From positions 1 through 33,415 of IMG/VR virus record IMGVR_UViG_3300030419_001268: a stretch of DNA of 33,415 nt. One strand, written 5' to 3'. Each line of letters opens with the position of its first letter. Positions within the stretch are counted from its first letter, which is position 1. Positions 1 through 8,173 of this stretch are shown in pieces. This DNA is from a virus. The position numbers and the translations under genes are program-made. Under the pieces are notes generated by a model. The model had not been told where the DNA came from and searched no databases. It saw nothing but the letters and a program-made list of their open reading frames with translations.

Positions 1-695
1 GATTGGGCAAACCTGTCATTGAAATAAACATTGATGATGATCAAATGGATGATCGCATTGATGAAGCATTAATGTATTATGGTGACTATCACTTTGATGG
101 AACAGAAAGAACATTCTTAAAACACGTTGTAACAGAAACAGATAAGACTAATGAGTACATAACAATAACAGATTCAAATACAATAGGTGTAATAAACATA
201 TTTGATATTGGAGATGCAACAAGTACTAATAATTTATTTAATGTTAGATATCAAATAGCATTAAATGATCTGTATGATTTATCAAGATATGATCTTGTTC
301 CATACTTTATGAATTTTCAAAACATAAGATTTATTGAAGAGATGCTTGTTGGTAAACAACCACTAAGATATAATAGGCATCAGAATAGATTACATATTGA
401 TATGGATTGGGGTAAAGTAACTGCAGATGATTATATAATTGCAGAAGGCTATCAAAAAATAAATCCAGATACTTATACAGATGTATATAATGATAGATGG
501 TTACAAAGATATGTGACTTGTTTGTTTAAAGTACAATGGGGATCAAACTTAACTAAATTTACTGGTATGCAATTACCAGGCGGTGTACAGTTTAATGGAG
601 AGCAAATTTTACAACAGGGATTAGATGAAAAACAAAGATTAGAAGATGAAATGATTGCTAGCTATTCTCTACCAGTACACGATATGACAGGATAA
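1..695 (+). CDS. gp13: Neck protein gp13 (5'-partial)
   Basis: Head-completion (neck) protein of T4-like phages; with gp14 it closes the packaged head and forms the site for tail attachment. The reading frame is open to the left edge of the window. A TTG at base 3 is most likely an internal leucine codon, because the family continues N-terminally of the LGKPVIEI segment, so the true start lies upstream. Visible family features are the acidic DDDQMDDRIDEAL stretch followed by a YHFDGTERTFLKH segment near the front, then an aromatic-rich C-terminal half. It is followed 5 bases later by gp14 and gp15, the order found in T4. Identification rests on recognised sequence pattern plus this gene order. 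Confidence 0.9.
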   Translation, partial: LGKPVIEINIDDDQMDDRIDEALMYYGDYHFDGTERTFLKHVVTETDKTNEYITITDSNTIGVINIFDIGDATSTNNLFNVRYQIALNDLYDLSRYDLVPYFMNFQNIRFIEEMLVGKQPLRYNRHQNRLHIDMDWGKVTADDYIIAEGYQKINPDTYTDVYNDRWLQRYVTCLFKVQWGSNLTKFTGMQLPGGVQFNGEQILQQGLDEKQRLEDEMIASYSLPVHDMTG

Positions 696-699
696 CCAA

Positions 700-1467
700 A
701 TGGCCAGAGGCACAAATCTATTTTTTAATAACTTCGCCAACAATGACGAACAAAATTTAATTAATGATTTAGTCTATGAATCAATTAAGATTTATGGAAT
801 TGATGTCGGTTATATGGCATATACAGAAGATGATACAGATGATATATTAAACGAATCAAGAAAAAAATACTATGGTAACTATACTACTACAGAGATGTAT
901 ATTAGAAATGTAGAAGGGTTTGAAGGTGAAGGAGATTTTATAAGTAGGTTTGGTCTTGAGATAAGAGACAGACTTACATTGTCTGTTGCTCGTAGATCAT
1001 TTGCAGAATCTGTACAAGCTGATCAATCAATTGATAGACCAAGAGAAGGAGATTTAATTTATCTTCCTCTTAACAAAAAGGCTTATACAATTAAATTTGT
1101 AGAGCATGAGCCAGTGTTTTATCAAATGGGATCATTACAATTTTATGATATTGTTTGTGAATTATTTGAGTATAGTGGTGAAAGACTTAATACAGGGTTT
1201 TCTGAAATTGATGTTATTGAAACTAACTTTAGTACAGACATTTATCTTGATGTACAGTTAACATCTGAAGATGGTATAACTCCAATATTTACAGAAGATA
1301 ATCTTAGAATACTATCTGAAGAAGAAGACAGAAGTGATGGAAGTACAACATCAACTAAAGATTTTGATACGGTTACAGACAGTGATAACATACAAATTGA
1401 AACAGATGCGGATGCAATACTAGACTTTAGTGATGGTGATCCGTTTAGTGAGGGTGGTACTTTCTAA
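700..1467 (+). CDS. gp14: Neck protein gp14
   Basis: Head-completion protein that works with gp13 at the neck. It is 255 residues, almost the same as T4 gp14 (256). The N-terminus (MARGTNLFFNNF) and the segment with IYGIDVGYM followed by the ILNESRKKYYG stretch are typical of the family. The middle carries a conserved RDRLTLSVARRSF motif around residues 90–101. The last 50 residues are acidic and low-complexity (Glu, Asp, Ser, Thr), which is probably a flexible tail. The gene starts 5 bases after the gp13 stop, and its stop codon overlaps the first base of the gp15 start. Confidence 0.93.
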   Translation: MARGTNLFFNNFANNDEQNLINDLVYESIKIYGIDVGYMAYTEDDTDDILNESRKKYYGNYTTTEMYIRNVEGFEGEGDFISRFGLEIRDRLTLSVARRSFAESVQADQSIDRPREGDLIYLPLNKKAYTIKFVEHEPVFYQMGSLQFYDIVCELFEYSGERLNTGFSEIDVIETNFSTDIYLDVQLTSEDGITPIFTEDNLRILSEEEDRSDGSTTSTKDFDTVTDSDNIQIETDADAILDFSDGDPFSEGGTF

Positions 1468-2360
1468 TGTTAGGACATACTTTTTATCATCAACATTTAC
1501 GTAAATATGTAATTGTTTTTGGAACATTATTCAATGATATTGTTGTACAAAGAAAAGATAACTCTGGTAATGTTGTACAAGATATTAAGGTGCCGCTAGC
1601 CTATGCACCAAGAGAAAAAGCATTAGCAAGAATACAACAAGATCCAGATCTTGCAAGAAAAGTTGGTATGGTGTTACCACGTATGTCTTTTGAGATGCAA
1701 TCGTTTAACTATGCACCAGAAAGAAAATTAAATAAAATACATAGAAATGTAGCTGCATATGCAGATGATAAAGCAAAATTATATGCAGCATATAGTCCTG
1801 TGGCATATGATATTGGTTTTGATCTAAACATATACACAAGATATGCAGAAGACTCAACACAAATATTAGAACAGATATTACCATTCTTTACACCAGAATG
1901 GTCTGTAACAATGACACTAATTCCAGATATGAGTTGGAAGCAAGATATTCCAATTGTATTAAATGGAGTTAGTGCACAAGATACTTATGATGGAGACTTT
2001 GAAACAAGACGAGCATTAATTCATACATTAAACTTTACTCTTAAAGGTTATCTATGGGGACCATTGAGAAAAACTGGTATTATTAAAACTGCTAATGTTA
2101 TGACTCATGTGGATACATCTACAGTATATGCAAACTCACATGCATCTAATACTGTAGTAGCTAATGTTAATGTGACAGATTCATCATCAAGTGGATATTA
2201 TATACATAGTAGGACTACAACAACACCAGGTTTACTAGCAAATGGTAGCCCAACATCCAACGCATCTGCATCAGTAGGTATAGCCAATATTGATGAAGAT
2301 GATGATTATGGATACATACATAACTTTGAGGAGTGGTTCAGTGCCAACACGTCAGCCTAA
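1467..2360 (+). CDS. gp15: Tail sheath stabiliser and completion protein gp15
   Basis: Proximal tail completion protein: in T4 the gp15 hexamer caps the tail tube and sheath and joins the tail to the neck. At 297 residues it is slightly longer than T4 gp15 (272). Residues 1–200 match the family, with MLGHTFYHQHLRKYV at the start, LAYAPREKALAR near 45, and the LPFFTPEWSVT segment around 140. From about residue 205 the protein becomes a Ser/Thr/Asn-rich tail ending in an acidic patch, which accounts for the extra length. Its ATG overlaps the gp14 stop by one base, and its own 3' end overlaps the gp16 start by 20 bases. Confidence 0.92.
   Translation: MLGHTFYHQHLRKYVIVFGTLFNDIVVQRKDNSGNVVQDIKVPLAYAPREKALARIQQDPDLARKVGMVLPRMSFEMQSFNYAPERKLNKIHRNVAAYADDKAKLYAAYSPVAYDIGFDLNIYTRYAEDSTQILEQILPFFTPEWSVTMTLIPDMSWKQDIPIVLNGVSAQDTYDGDFETRRALIHTLNFTLKGYLWGPLRKTGIIKTANVMTHVDTSTVYANSHASNTVVANVNVTDSSSSGYYIHSRTTTTPGLLANGSPTSNASASVGIANIDEDDDYGYIHNFEEWFSANTSA
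2328..2333 (+). promoter_or_regulatory. Ribosome binding site fixing a GTG start for gp16
   Basis: The hexamer GAGGAG lies inside the 3' end of gp15, 7 bases before a GTG at 2341. The longer frame beginning at 2290 has no comparable site, and its first residues (Met/Ile/Lys repeats) look like read-through of the gp15 acidic codons in another frame. The site therefore supports a GTG start at 2341. Confidence 0.7.
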
Positions 2361-2790
2361 AGAAGACAAGATAGCAAACAGTTTAGACCTTACACCTATA
2401 GTAGATGAGCCTAAACAAGTAACTGCTGTTATAGAAAAACCTTCAAAAGAAGGTTCTCAATCGGAACGAGATTTAGAATACTCGAGAGAAAATTTATATC
2501 ATTTAATTGAAAGAGGTAGAGATGCTTTGGAAGGTATACTTGATTTAGCAGATCAAAGTCAATCACCAAGAGCTTATGAAGTAGCTGGTCAAATAATTAA
2601 AACAATGACAGATACAAATAGAGACTTGGTTGATTTACAAAAGAAAGCAAAAGATTTATTTGATGATAAGATAGAACCTCATACAGTTAATAATAATTTA
2701 TTTGTAGGAAACACAGCAGAGCTAACTAAAATAATAGGTGGTGATGCAAGAAACGTATTAAAGGGAAAGGCAAATGGATCCGGTAAATAG
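2341..2790 (+). CDS. gp16: Small terminase subunit gp16
   Basis: Small terminase subunit, which recognises DNA and stimulates the gp17 packaging motor. From the GTG start it encodes 149 residues, close to T4 gp16 (164). The central part, about residues 35–105, is predicted as two long helices with the segments RENLYHLIERGRDALEGIL and SPRAYEVAGQIIKTM, typical of the coiled-coil oligomerisation core of T4-type small terminases. The sequence upstream of residue 35 is polar and probably disordered. It overlaps gp15 by 20 bases and the following membrane-protein gene by 17. It is separated from gp17 by two non-T4 genes. Confidence 0.87.
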   Translation: MPTRQPKEDKIANSLDLTPIVDEPKQVTAVIEKPSKEGSQSERDLEYSRENLYHLIERGRDALEGILDLADQSQSPRAYEVAGQIIKTMTDTNRDLVDLQKKAKDLFDDKIEPHTVNNNLFVGNTAELTKIIGGDARNVLKGKANGSGK

Positions 2791-3208
2791 TGCTTCACTA
2801 GAACTTACAGAATACTTAGTGCCATGGATAGCACTATTAATATCACTTGTTGTTACAATGTGGATAAAAGATTGGGTGACAGCATTTGTCAAAGGAATGC
2901 AGTTTAGAAGAAACCCAGCATTCCAAGAAGGTGATCATGTTATATTGGATGGCACACCATCAGTAATAGTTAAAATAGGAATACAAGAAACTGTATTTGG
3001 TGTATATTCTGATGCTGGGTATACATGGAGATATGTTCCTAATGTAAGAATACCTTTTCTAAAATTAGAAAAAATAGTTAATCCTGAATTGCATCTTGAT
3101 TCACCTAGAGAGAAAGCTCAGAAGATACAAGAGCTAATTGATGCAGGTCAAGATGATAGAATTAGTAAAAATAAAGATGCAATAGAACAACTGAAGAATG
3201 GAAAATAA
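2774..3208 (+). CDS. Small membrane protein with MscS-like beta domain
   Basis: The 144-residue product has one hydrophobic segment (about residues 13–31). A stretch at about 42–93 resembles the junction of TM3 and the beta domain of MscS mechanosensitive channels: a basic FRR, then FQEGDHVILDG, a beta-rich part, and a YVPNVRI ending that parallels the VIPNGKI of MscS. The C-terminus (110–144) is a charged helix. The MscS first two helices and the full TM3 Gly/Ala pattern are absent, so it would be a minimal channel-like or membrane-anchored oligomer. It starts 17 bases inside gp16 with GGGAAAGG just upstream. Function is unknown; the MscS link is my own pattern match, not a search result. 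Confidence 0.55.
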   Translation: MDPVNSASLELTEYLVPWIALLISLVVTMWIKDWVTAFVKGMQFRRNPAFQEGDHVILDGTPSVIVKIGIQETVFGVYSDAGYTWRYVPNVRIPFLKLEKIVNPELHLDSPREKAQKIQELIDAGQDDRISKNKDAIEQLKNGK

Positions 3209-3635
3209 TATGTTTGAATATAATTATAAATTAGTAAAGGTAGTTGATGGTGACACGATTGATGTTGACATTGACTTGGGGTTTGGTGTATGGTTACAGA
3301 ATCAAAGAATTAGAATGTATGGTATTGATACACCAGAATCAAGAACAAGAGATGACGAAGAAAAGAAATTTGGTTTACTAGCTAAAGATAAATTACAAAC
3401 ACTTTTAGCTAATGGTAAAGCACTTAAAACATATAAAGATGCAAAAGGTAAGTTTGGTAGAATATTGGCTGATGTTATTGTTTATCATAGTGAAGAAGAT
3501 AGATGGTGTGGAGCTACTGAAATAATGATTGCGGAAGGTTATGGAGTTAAGTATAGTGGTCAAAGCAAAGAAGACATCAAAGAAGAACATCTAGCCAACA
3601 GAGAGAAATTAAAGGCTAAGGGTATTGTTAACTAA
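3198..3635 (+). CDS. Thermonuclease-like (SNase) nuclease
   Basis: Staphylococcal-nuclease-fold, calcium-dependent phosphodiesterase cleaving DNA or RNA. The 145 residues correspond to one SNase domain without a signal peptide, so it acts in the cytoplasm. Catalytic features are kept: VDGDT at 16–20 (metal-binding Asp19), R39 in RMYGIDTPE with Glu47 eight residues later exactly as in SNase (Arg35/Glu43), and KFGR at 85–88 supplying the second arginine. A second in-frame ATG at 3210 is a possible alternative start. It overlaps the upstream membrane gene by 11 bases and gp17 by 11. Co-transcription with the terminase suggests a role late in infection; the target is unknown. Confidence 0.85.
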   Translation: MENNMFEYNYKLVKVVDGDTIDVDIDLGFGVWLQNQRIRMYGIDTPESRTRDDEEKKFGLLAKDKLQTLLANGKALKTYKDAKGKFGRILADVIVYHSEEDRWCGATEIMIAEGYGVKYSGQSKEDIKEEHLANREKLKAKGIVN

Positions 3636-5283
3636 AAACGATATATATCTTGGTAACCCAAGATTAAAAAAAGCTAATGTAAAATTAGATTACACTGAAG
3701 AGCAAATTAAAGAACTTGCTAAGTGTGCTAAAGACATACGCTATTTCTGTAACACATATATGAAAATAGTTAATGTTGATGAAGGTCTGATGAACTTTCA
3801 AACATATAGCTTCCAAGATAACATAATAAATAGCGTACAAAAGAATCGTTTTACTATATGTAAGATGCCTAGACAGTCTGGTAAGACTACTGTTATGACT
3901 GCTCTTATATTACACTTTGCATTATTCAACGAAGCATTCAATGTTGCTGTTCTTGCTAATAAGGCTGCAACTGCTAGAGAGATATTACATAGAATACAAT
4001 TAGGTTTTGAGTATCTACCATATTGGATGCAGCAAGGTATTGTAGAATGGAACAAAGGTAACATAGAATTAGAGAACGGTTCTAAAATATTAGCTGGTTC
4101 AACATCATCAGGTTCTGTTCGTGGTGGATCATTTAACTTAATATACTTAGATGAGTTTGCATTCGTACCTGCTCACCAACAAGAAGAATTCTTTGCATCA
4201 ACTTATCCTACTATTTCATCTGGTGCTACTACAAGAGTTATGATTACTTCTACACCTAGAGGTATGAATCTTTTCTATAAGATATGGACAGATGCAATTG
4301 AAGAAAGAAATGAATACGAAGCTATTGAAGTTCATTGGTCTGATGTTCCAGGTAGAGATGAAGAGTGGAAGAAACAAACTATCAAGAATACTAGTGAGGA
4401 TCAATTCAGAGTTGAGTTTGAATGTGAGTTCTTAGGTTCATCTAATACACTTATACATCCTACTAAGCTAGGAGCATTAGTATTTCACGAACCAATACAT
4501 AAAGCTGAGAGTGTAAAAATATTTGAAGAACCTAAACCTAACCATGTATACACAATAAGTGTTGATGTGTCAAGAGGTATAGGTAATGACTATTCTGCAT
4601 TTACAGTAGTTGATTGTAGTGTTGTACCATATCAAGTAGTAGCAACATTTAGAAATAATGTTATAAGTCCTATGTTATTTCCCAATATCATTCTCGAAGC
4701 TGCAAGAAAATATAATAATGCTTTCTGTCTTGTGGAAATTAATGATATAGGACAACAAGTAGCAGACATATTACATCACGATCTTGAGTATGAAAATATA
4801 ATGACAGCTCAGTGGAGAGGTAGATCAGGACAAATAGTTAATGCTGGTTTTGGTGGAGGCACACAGCAGTTAGGTGTAAGAACTACAAAACAATTGAAAA
4901 GAGTAGGTTGTGCTACATTAAAAACTATTATTGAGAATGATAAGTTAGAAATAAATGATTTTGATATACTACAAGAGCTAACAGCATTTTCAGTTAAAGG
5001 TAACAGTTATCAAGCTGAAGAAGGATATAATGATGACCTAGTAATGTGTTTAGTATTGTTTGCTTGGTTATCTAACCAAGAATATTTCAAAGAGTTAACA
5101 GATATTGATATACGTAAACGCTTACATGCATCAAATGAAAAAGCACTAGAAGAAGATACATTACCATTTGGGTTTGTGGATGATGGACAAAACCCTATAA
5201 AAGATAAAGATGAATTTATGCATGGCGATACTTTGATCACACATTCTGAATGGGAAGAGGATAATACTCACGGGTTATTTTAA
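3625..5283 (+). CDS. gp17: Large terminase subunit gp17
   Basis: Packaging ATPase and headful nuclease. The N-terminal ATPase has an unusual Walker A, RQSGKTT, at residues 83–89, Walker B LIYLDE at 172–177 with catalytic Glu177, and a TSTP coupling motif at 208–211. The RNase H-like nuclease domain shows Asp314 (SVDVSRG), Glu371 (EINDIG) and Asp470/471 (YNDD). The 57-residue Asp–Glu spacing is identical to T4 Asp401/Glu458. Length is 552 residues against 610 in T4. The start is TTG at 3625, overlapping the nuclease gene stop, with AAAGG 9 bases upstream. It is the last gene before a late promoter. Confidence 0.97.
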   Translation: MLTKNDIYLGNPRLKKANVKLDYTEEQIKELAKCAKDIRYFCNTYMKIVNVDEGLMNFQTYSFQDNIINSVQKNRFTICKMPRQSGKTTVMTALILHFALFNEAFNVAVLANKAATAREILHRIQLGFEYLPYWMQQGIVEWNKGNIELENGSKILAGSTSSGSVRGGSFNLIYLDEFAFVPAHQQEEFFASTYPTISSGATTRVMITSTPRGMNLFYKIWTDAIEERNEYEAIEVHWSDVPGRDEEWKKQTIKNTSEDQFRVEFECEFLGSSNTLIHPTKLGALVFHEPIHKAESVKIFEEPKPNHVYTISVDVSRGIGNDYSAFTVVDCSVVPYQVVATFRNNVISPMLFPNIILEAARKYNNAFCLVEINDIGQQVADILHHDLEYENIMTAQWRGRSGQIVNAGFGGGTQQLGVRTTKQLKRVGCATLKTIIENDKLEINDFDILQELTAFSVKGNSYQAEEGYNDDLVMCLVLFAWLSNQEYFKELTDIDIRKRLHASNEKALEEDTLPFGFVDDGQNPIKDKDEFMHGDTLITHSEWEEDNTHGLF

Positions 5284-5307
5284 CTTTTTTCGTGAACCCA
5301 TTGTTTT

Positions 5308-5315
5308 TATAAATA
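5308..5315 (+). promoter_or_regulatory. T4-type late promoter before gp18
   Basis: Exact TATAAATA, the T4 late -10 element read by RNA polymerase carrying gp55. It lies in the 83-base gap between gp17 and gp18, 52 bases before the gp18 ATG. A strong ribosome site (AAAGGAGAG) follows. There is no -35 element, as expected for late promoters. Confidence 0.8.
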
Positions 5316-5366
5316 AATACAAACCCCAAATACAATGGTTGCAATCGATCAAAAGGAGAGAAGAAC

Positions 5367-7568
5367 ATGGGATTTCAAGTTAGTCCAGGCGTAAACGTCT
5401 CCGAGGTGGATCTGACTGGTATTATACCTGCAGTATCTACAACAGAAGGCGCAATGGCCGGTTGGTTTAGATGGGGACCTGCTGAAGAGCGTACACTAAT
5501 TTCTTCTGAAGAGGAGTTAGCGGATACATTTGGCGAACCTGATTCTACCAACTTTAATACATTTTTTACAGCTGCAGACTTTTTATCATATGGTAACAAG
5601 TTATATGTAGCTAGAGCGATTCCAAGTGATGCATTAAATGCTACAGTTCTACAAAACCAAAGCACAACAGTTAATGGCAGCACAGGATCACATTCAGATT
5701 TAATTAAGAACGGCGAACATCACGATGGTTTGACACTTTCATCTACTGCTGGTGATGCTGCTTTCATAGCAAAGTATCCAGGAGCATTAGGTAACAGTTT
5801 AAAAATTAGTGTATGTGATAGTGCATTAGCATTCGAACAAACATTTACAGGTCAAACTAATAGTACATTTGCTGCAGATGATGCAAATTCAGGTATCACA
5901 GCAACAATTGCTGTAGGTAATACTTCACTTATCTTAACTTCTAAAGGTTATGAAGCTAGTGATGTAACAAGTCATGCTGCACATACAACACGTGTTGATA
6001 CAAACAACGTGATTAATAAAGCACAAACACACTTTACTGTAGGTGACCAAGTACGTTTAGGTAATAGTACTATTGGTTATCAGACAGTACAAGTTACTTC
6101 AATTGGTGATACAGCAATGGATGCTACTTACACAAGTGGTAACAATACTACAGAATGGACAGGTAATGTTGTTATTACTGTTGATCCAAAGTATCGTTTA
6201 TCATCAGACTTTAGTGCTAACAGTACTCAAGGTGATGACATTAACTCAGGTGGTATTACACGTTTCTGGGAATACAGAGACAATGTAGACGCAGCACCTG
6301 GCCAAACAGAATATTCAAACAACGTAGCAAACAATACTGCTAATGATGAACTTCATATAGTTATAGCAGACCAAGATGGCGACATCACAGGAGTTAAAGG
6401 ACAAATTCTAGAAGTATGGGAAGGTTTGTCAAGAGCAACTAATGCTAAGAACGAAAGTGGTGAATCAATTTATTACCAAGATGTTATAGACAATCAGTCT
6501 AAATGGGTATGGGTTGGAGGAGCTAAGATTAGAGCAACATCTAATGTTAATACTGCTGCTGAAACATATTCAAACACTGGTACTGGTCTTAACAATTATG
6601 TTAATGCTATCAATCCATTTACATCATCCTTCCAAGTTGGTTCAGATGGTACTAATCCAAATGAAACAAATATAGCAATAGGTCAATTACAAACAGCTGT
6701 TGACTTATTTAAGAGTCCAGAGGATGTTGATATATCATTAGTGCTTACTGGTTTATCCAGAGGTGGTACTAATGGAACACAGTGGACAAATTATCTAATT
6801 GATAATATTGCTGATATTAGAAAAGACTGCGTAGTGTTTACCTCACCAGAAAAAGCTGATGTAGTAAACAATGGTGGTGGAGAATTTAATGATGTTGAGG
6901 CTTTTGCTGATTCAGTAACTCCAAGTTCATACGCAGTAATGGATAGTGGATGGAAGTATCGTTACGACAAATATAATGACGTATATAGATATACTCCGCT
7001 AAATGGAGACATAGCTGGTCTATGTGTGAGAACAGATGATATAAGAGATCCATGGTTCAGTCCAGCTGGATATAATAGAGGTATAATTAAAAATGTAATT
7101 AAACTTCCATACAATCCAGATAAAGCTGACAGAGATCATCTTTATAAAAATAAAGTAAATCCTGTTATTACACAACCAGGTCAGGGAACACTGTTGTTCG
7201 GAGATAAAACAATGCTTGCTAAACCAAGTGCGTTTGACCGAATTAATGTTCGTAGGTTGTTTATTGTTCTTGAAAAAGCAATAGCAACAGCTGCTAAGTA
7301 TACTCTGTTTGAATTCAATGATGAGTTTACAAGAGCACAATTCCGTAACATGGTTGAGCCATTCCTAAGGGATGTGCAGGGCCGTCGAGGAATTTTCGAT
7401 TTCAGAGTTGTATGTGATGAAACAAACAACACTGGAGAAGTAATTGATTCAAATAGGTTTGTAGGAGATATCTACATTAAACCTGCAAGATCAATTAACT
7501 TCATTCAGTTGAACTTTGTAGCAGTGCGTACAGGAGTTGAATTCTCTGAAGTAGTTGGTCAATTCTAA
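5367..7568 (+). CDS. gp18: Tail sheath protein gp18
   Basis: Contractile tail sheath subunit. The N-terminus (MGFQVSPGVNVSEVDLTGI) and the segment that begins GAMAGWFRWGPAEE are characteristic of T4-type sheath proteins. The C-terminal domain, about residues 550–733, holds the conserved YNRGIIKNV, RLFIVLEKAI and FLRDVQGRRGI segments. It is 733 residues against 659 in T4; the extra length is in a Thr/Asn/Ser-rich central region (about residues 95–300) likely forming surface-exposed domains. It has its own late promoter and is followed 30 bases later by gp19, with a second promoter-like element between. Confidence 0.96.
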   Translation: MGFQVSPGVNVSEVDLTGIIPAVSTTEGAMAGWFRWGPAEERTLISSEEELADTFGEPDSTNFNTFFTAADFLSYGNKLYVARAIPSDALNATVLQNQSTTVNGSTGSHSDLIKNGEHHDGLTLSSTAGDAAFIAKYPGALGNSLKISVCDSALAFEQTFTGQTNSTFAADDANSGITATIAVGNTSLILTSKGYEASDVTSHAAHTTRVDTNNVINKAQTHFTVGDQVRLGNSTIGYQTVQVTSIGDTAMDATYTSGNNTTEWTGNVVITVDPKYRLSSDFSANSTQGDDINSGGITRFWEYRDNVDAAPGQTEYSNNVANNTANDELHIVIADQDGDITGVKGQILEVWEGLSRATNAKNESGESIYYQDVIDNQSKWVWVGGAKIRATSNVNTAAETYSNTGTGLNNYVNAINPFTSSFQVGSDGTNPNETNIAIGQLQTAVDLFKSPEDVDISLVLTGLSRGGTNGTQWTNYLIDNIADIRKDCVVFTSPEKADVVNNGGGEFNDVEAFADSVTPSSYAVMDSGWKYRYDKYNDVYRYTPLNGDIAGLCVRTDDIRDPWFSPAGYNRGIIKNVIKLPYNPDKADRDHLYKNKVNPVITQPGQGTLLFGDKTMLAKPSAFDRINVRRLFIVLEKAIATAAKYTLFEFNDEFTRAQFRNMVEPFLRDVQGRRGIFDFRVVCDETNNTGEVIDSNRFVGDIYIKPARSINFIQLNFVAVRTGVEFSEVVGQF

Positions 7569-7576
7569 GATAAATA
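7569..7576 (+). promoter_or_regulatory. Late promoter variant before gp19
   Basis: GATAAATA, one base different from the T4 late consensus and within the relaxed NATAAATA form reported for marine T4-like phages. It sits 22 bases before the gp19 ATG, immediately after the gp18 stop. Because the leader would be very short it is less certain than the exact matches. Confidence 0.5.
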
Positions 7577-7598
7577 GTTGTAAGAAGGAGAAGCAATA

Positions 7599-8147
7599 AT
7601 GGCTTTTAATATTAATGAAATCAAATCACAACTAGCTCTTGGAGGCGCACGCCCTAGTCTGTTCCAGGTGACATTGACAAATCCTGTTAATGCAGCTGGG
7701 GATTTAAAATTTCCATTTATGTGTAGAGCAGCTCAAATGCCTGCTTCTACACTTGGAATGATTGAGGTACCGTACTTTGGTCGTAAGATCAAGATTGCTG
7801 GTGATAGAACATTTGCTGAGTGGACAGTTACATGCATCAATGATGAAGATATGTTGATCCGTAACGCAATGGAAGAATGGAGTAACAATATCAATTCTCA
7901 TCTAGGTAACTTGAGAAGTTTTGGTACTGCAAGTCCAGCTCTTTACAAAGCAAATGCAAGCGTAACCCATTTTGGGAAAACTGGTCTTCCTTTGAGGACT
8001 TATACATTTAACGGTTTATTTCCAACAGAAGTAAGCCCGATTGATTTAGACTGGAATACTACTGATACTCTTGAAGAGTTTACAGTTACATTCCAATATG
8101 ATCACTGGGAGGTAAGTGGCGCAACCGGTAATGCCGGCGGTACATAA
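7599..8147 (+). CDS. gp19: Tail tube protein gp19
   Basis: Subunit of the inner tail tube through which DNA passes. It has 182 residues (T4: 163). The family pattern is clear: RPSLFQVTLTNP at the front, FMCRAAQMPAS around 38–48, GDRTFAEWTV around 67–76, then the helix DEDMLIRNAMEEWSN, and a closing beta strand with LEEFTVTFQYDHWEV. GAAGGAG provides a strong ribosome site 9 bases upstream. The gene sits between gp18 and gp20 as in T4. The same succession of motifs recurs in the gene at 14450, which suggests that the two are paralogues. Confidence 0.95.
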   Translation: MAFNINEIKSQLALGGARPSLFQVTLTNPVNAAGDLKFPFMCRAAQMPASTLGMIEVPYFGRKIKIAGDRTFAEWTVTCINDEDMLIRNAMEEWSNNINSHLGNLRSFGTASPALYKANASVTHFGKTGLPLRTYTFNGLFPTEVSPIDLDWNTTDTLEEFTVTFQYDHWEVSGATGNAGGT

Positions 8148-8173
8148 TATAATATTGAAAAGGTGAAATTGAT

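Noticed and set aside
3-5. TTG at the window edge as the start of gp13
   Set aside because: The TTG reads as leucine in LGKPVIEI, a segment that is internal in the family; there is no room to see an upstream ribosome site, so the gene is called partial.
3798-4064. Long antisense open frames, for example opposite gp17 and gp18 (5375–5683, 7020–7340)
   Set aside because: They lie wholly inside convincing plus-strand genes, show low-complexity Ser/Cys/Phe-rich products and have no ribosome site or promoter. They are shadows of AT-rich coding sequence.
6073-6288. Plus-strand open frame inside gp18, and similar ones at 12107–12325 and 28247–28438
   Set aside because: They are out-of-frame within gp18, gp22 and the DpdA-like gene, with no ribosome site and low-complexity leucine- or isoleucine-rich translations.
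8126-8150. CCGG-TAATG-CCGG inverted repeat at the end of gp19 as a terminator
   Set aside because: The stem is only four pairs and no T-run follows; the sequence is coding.
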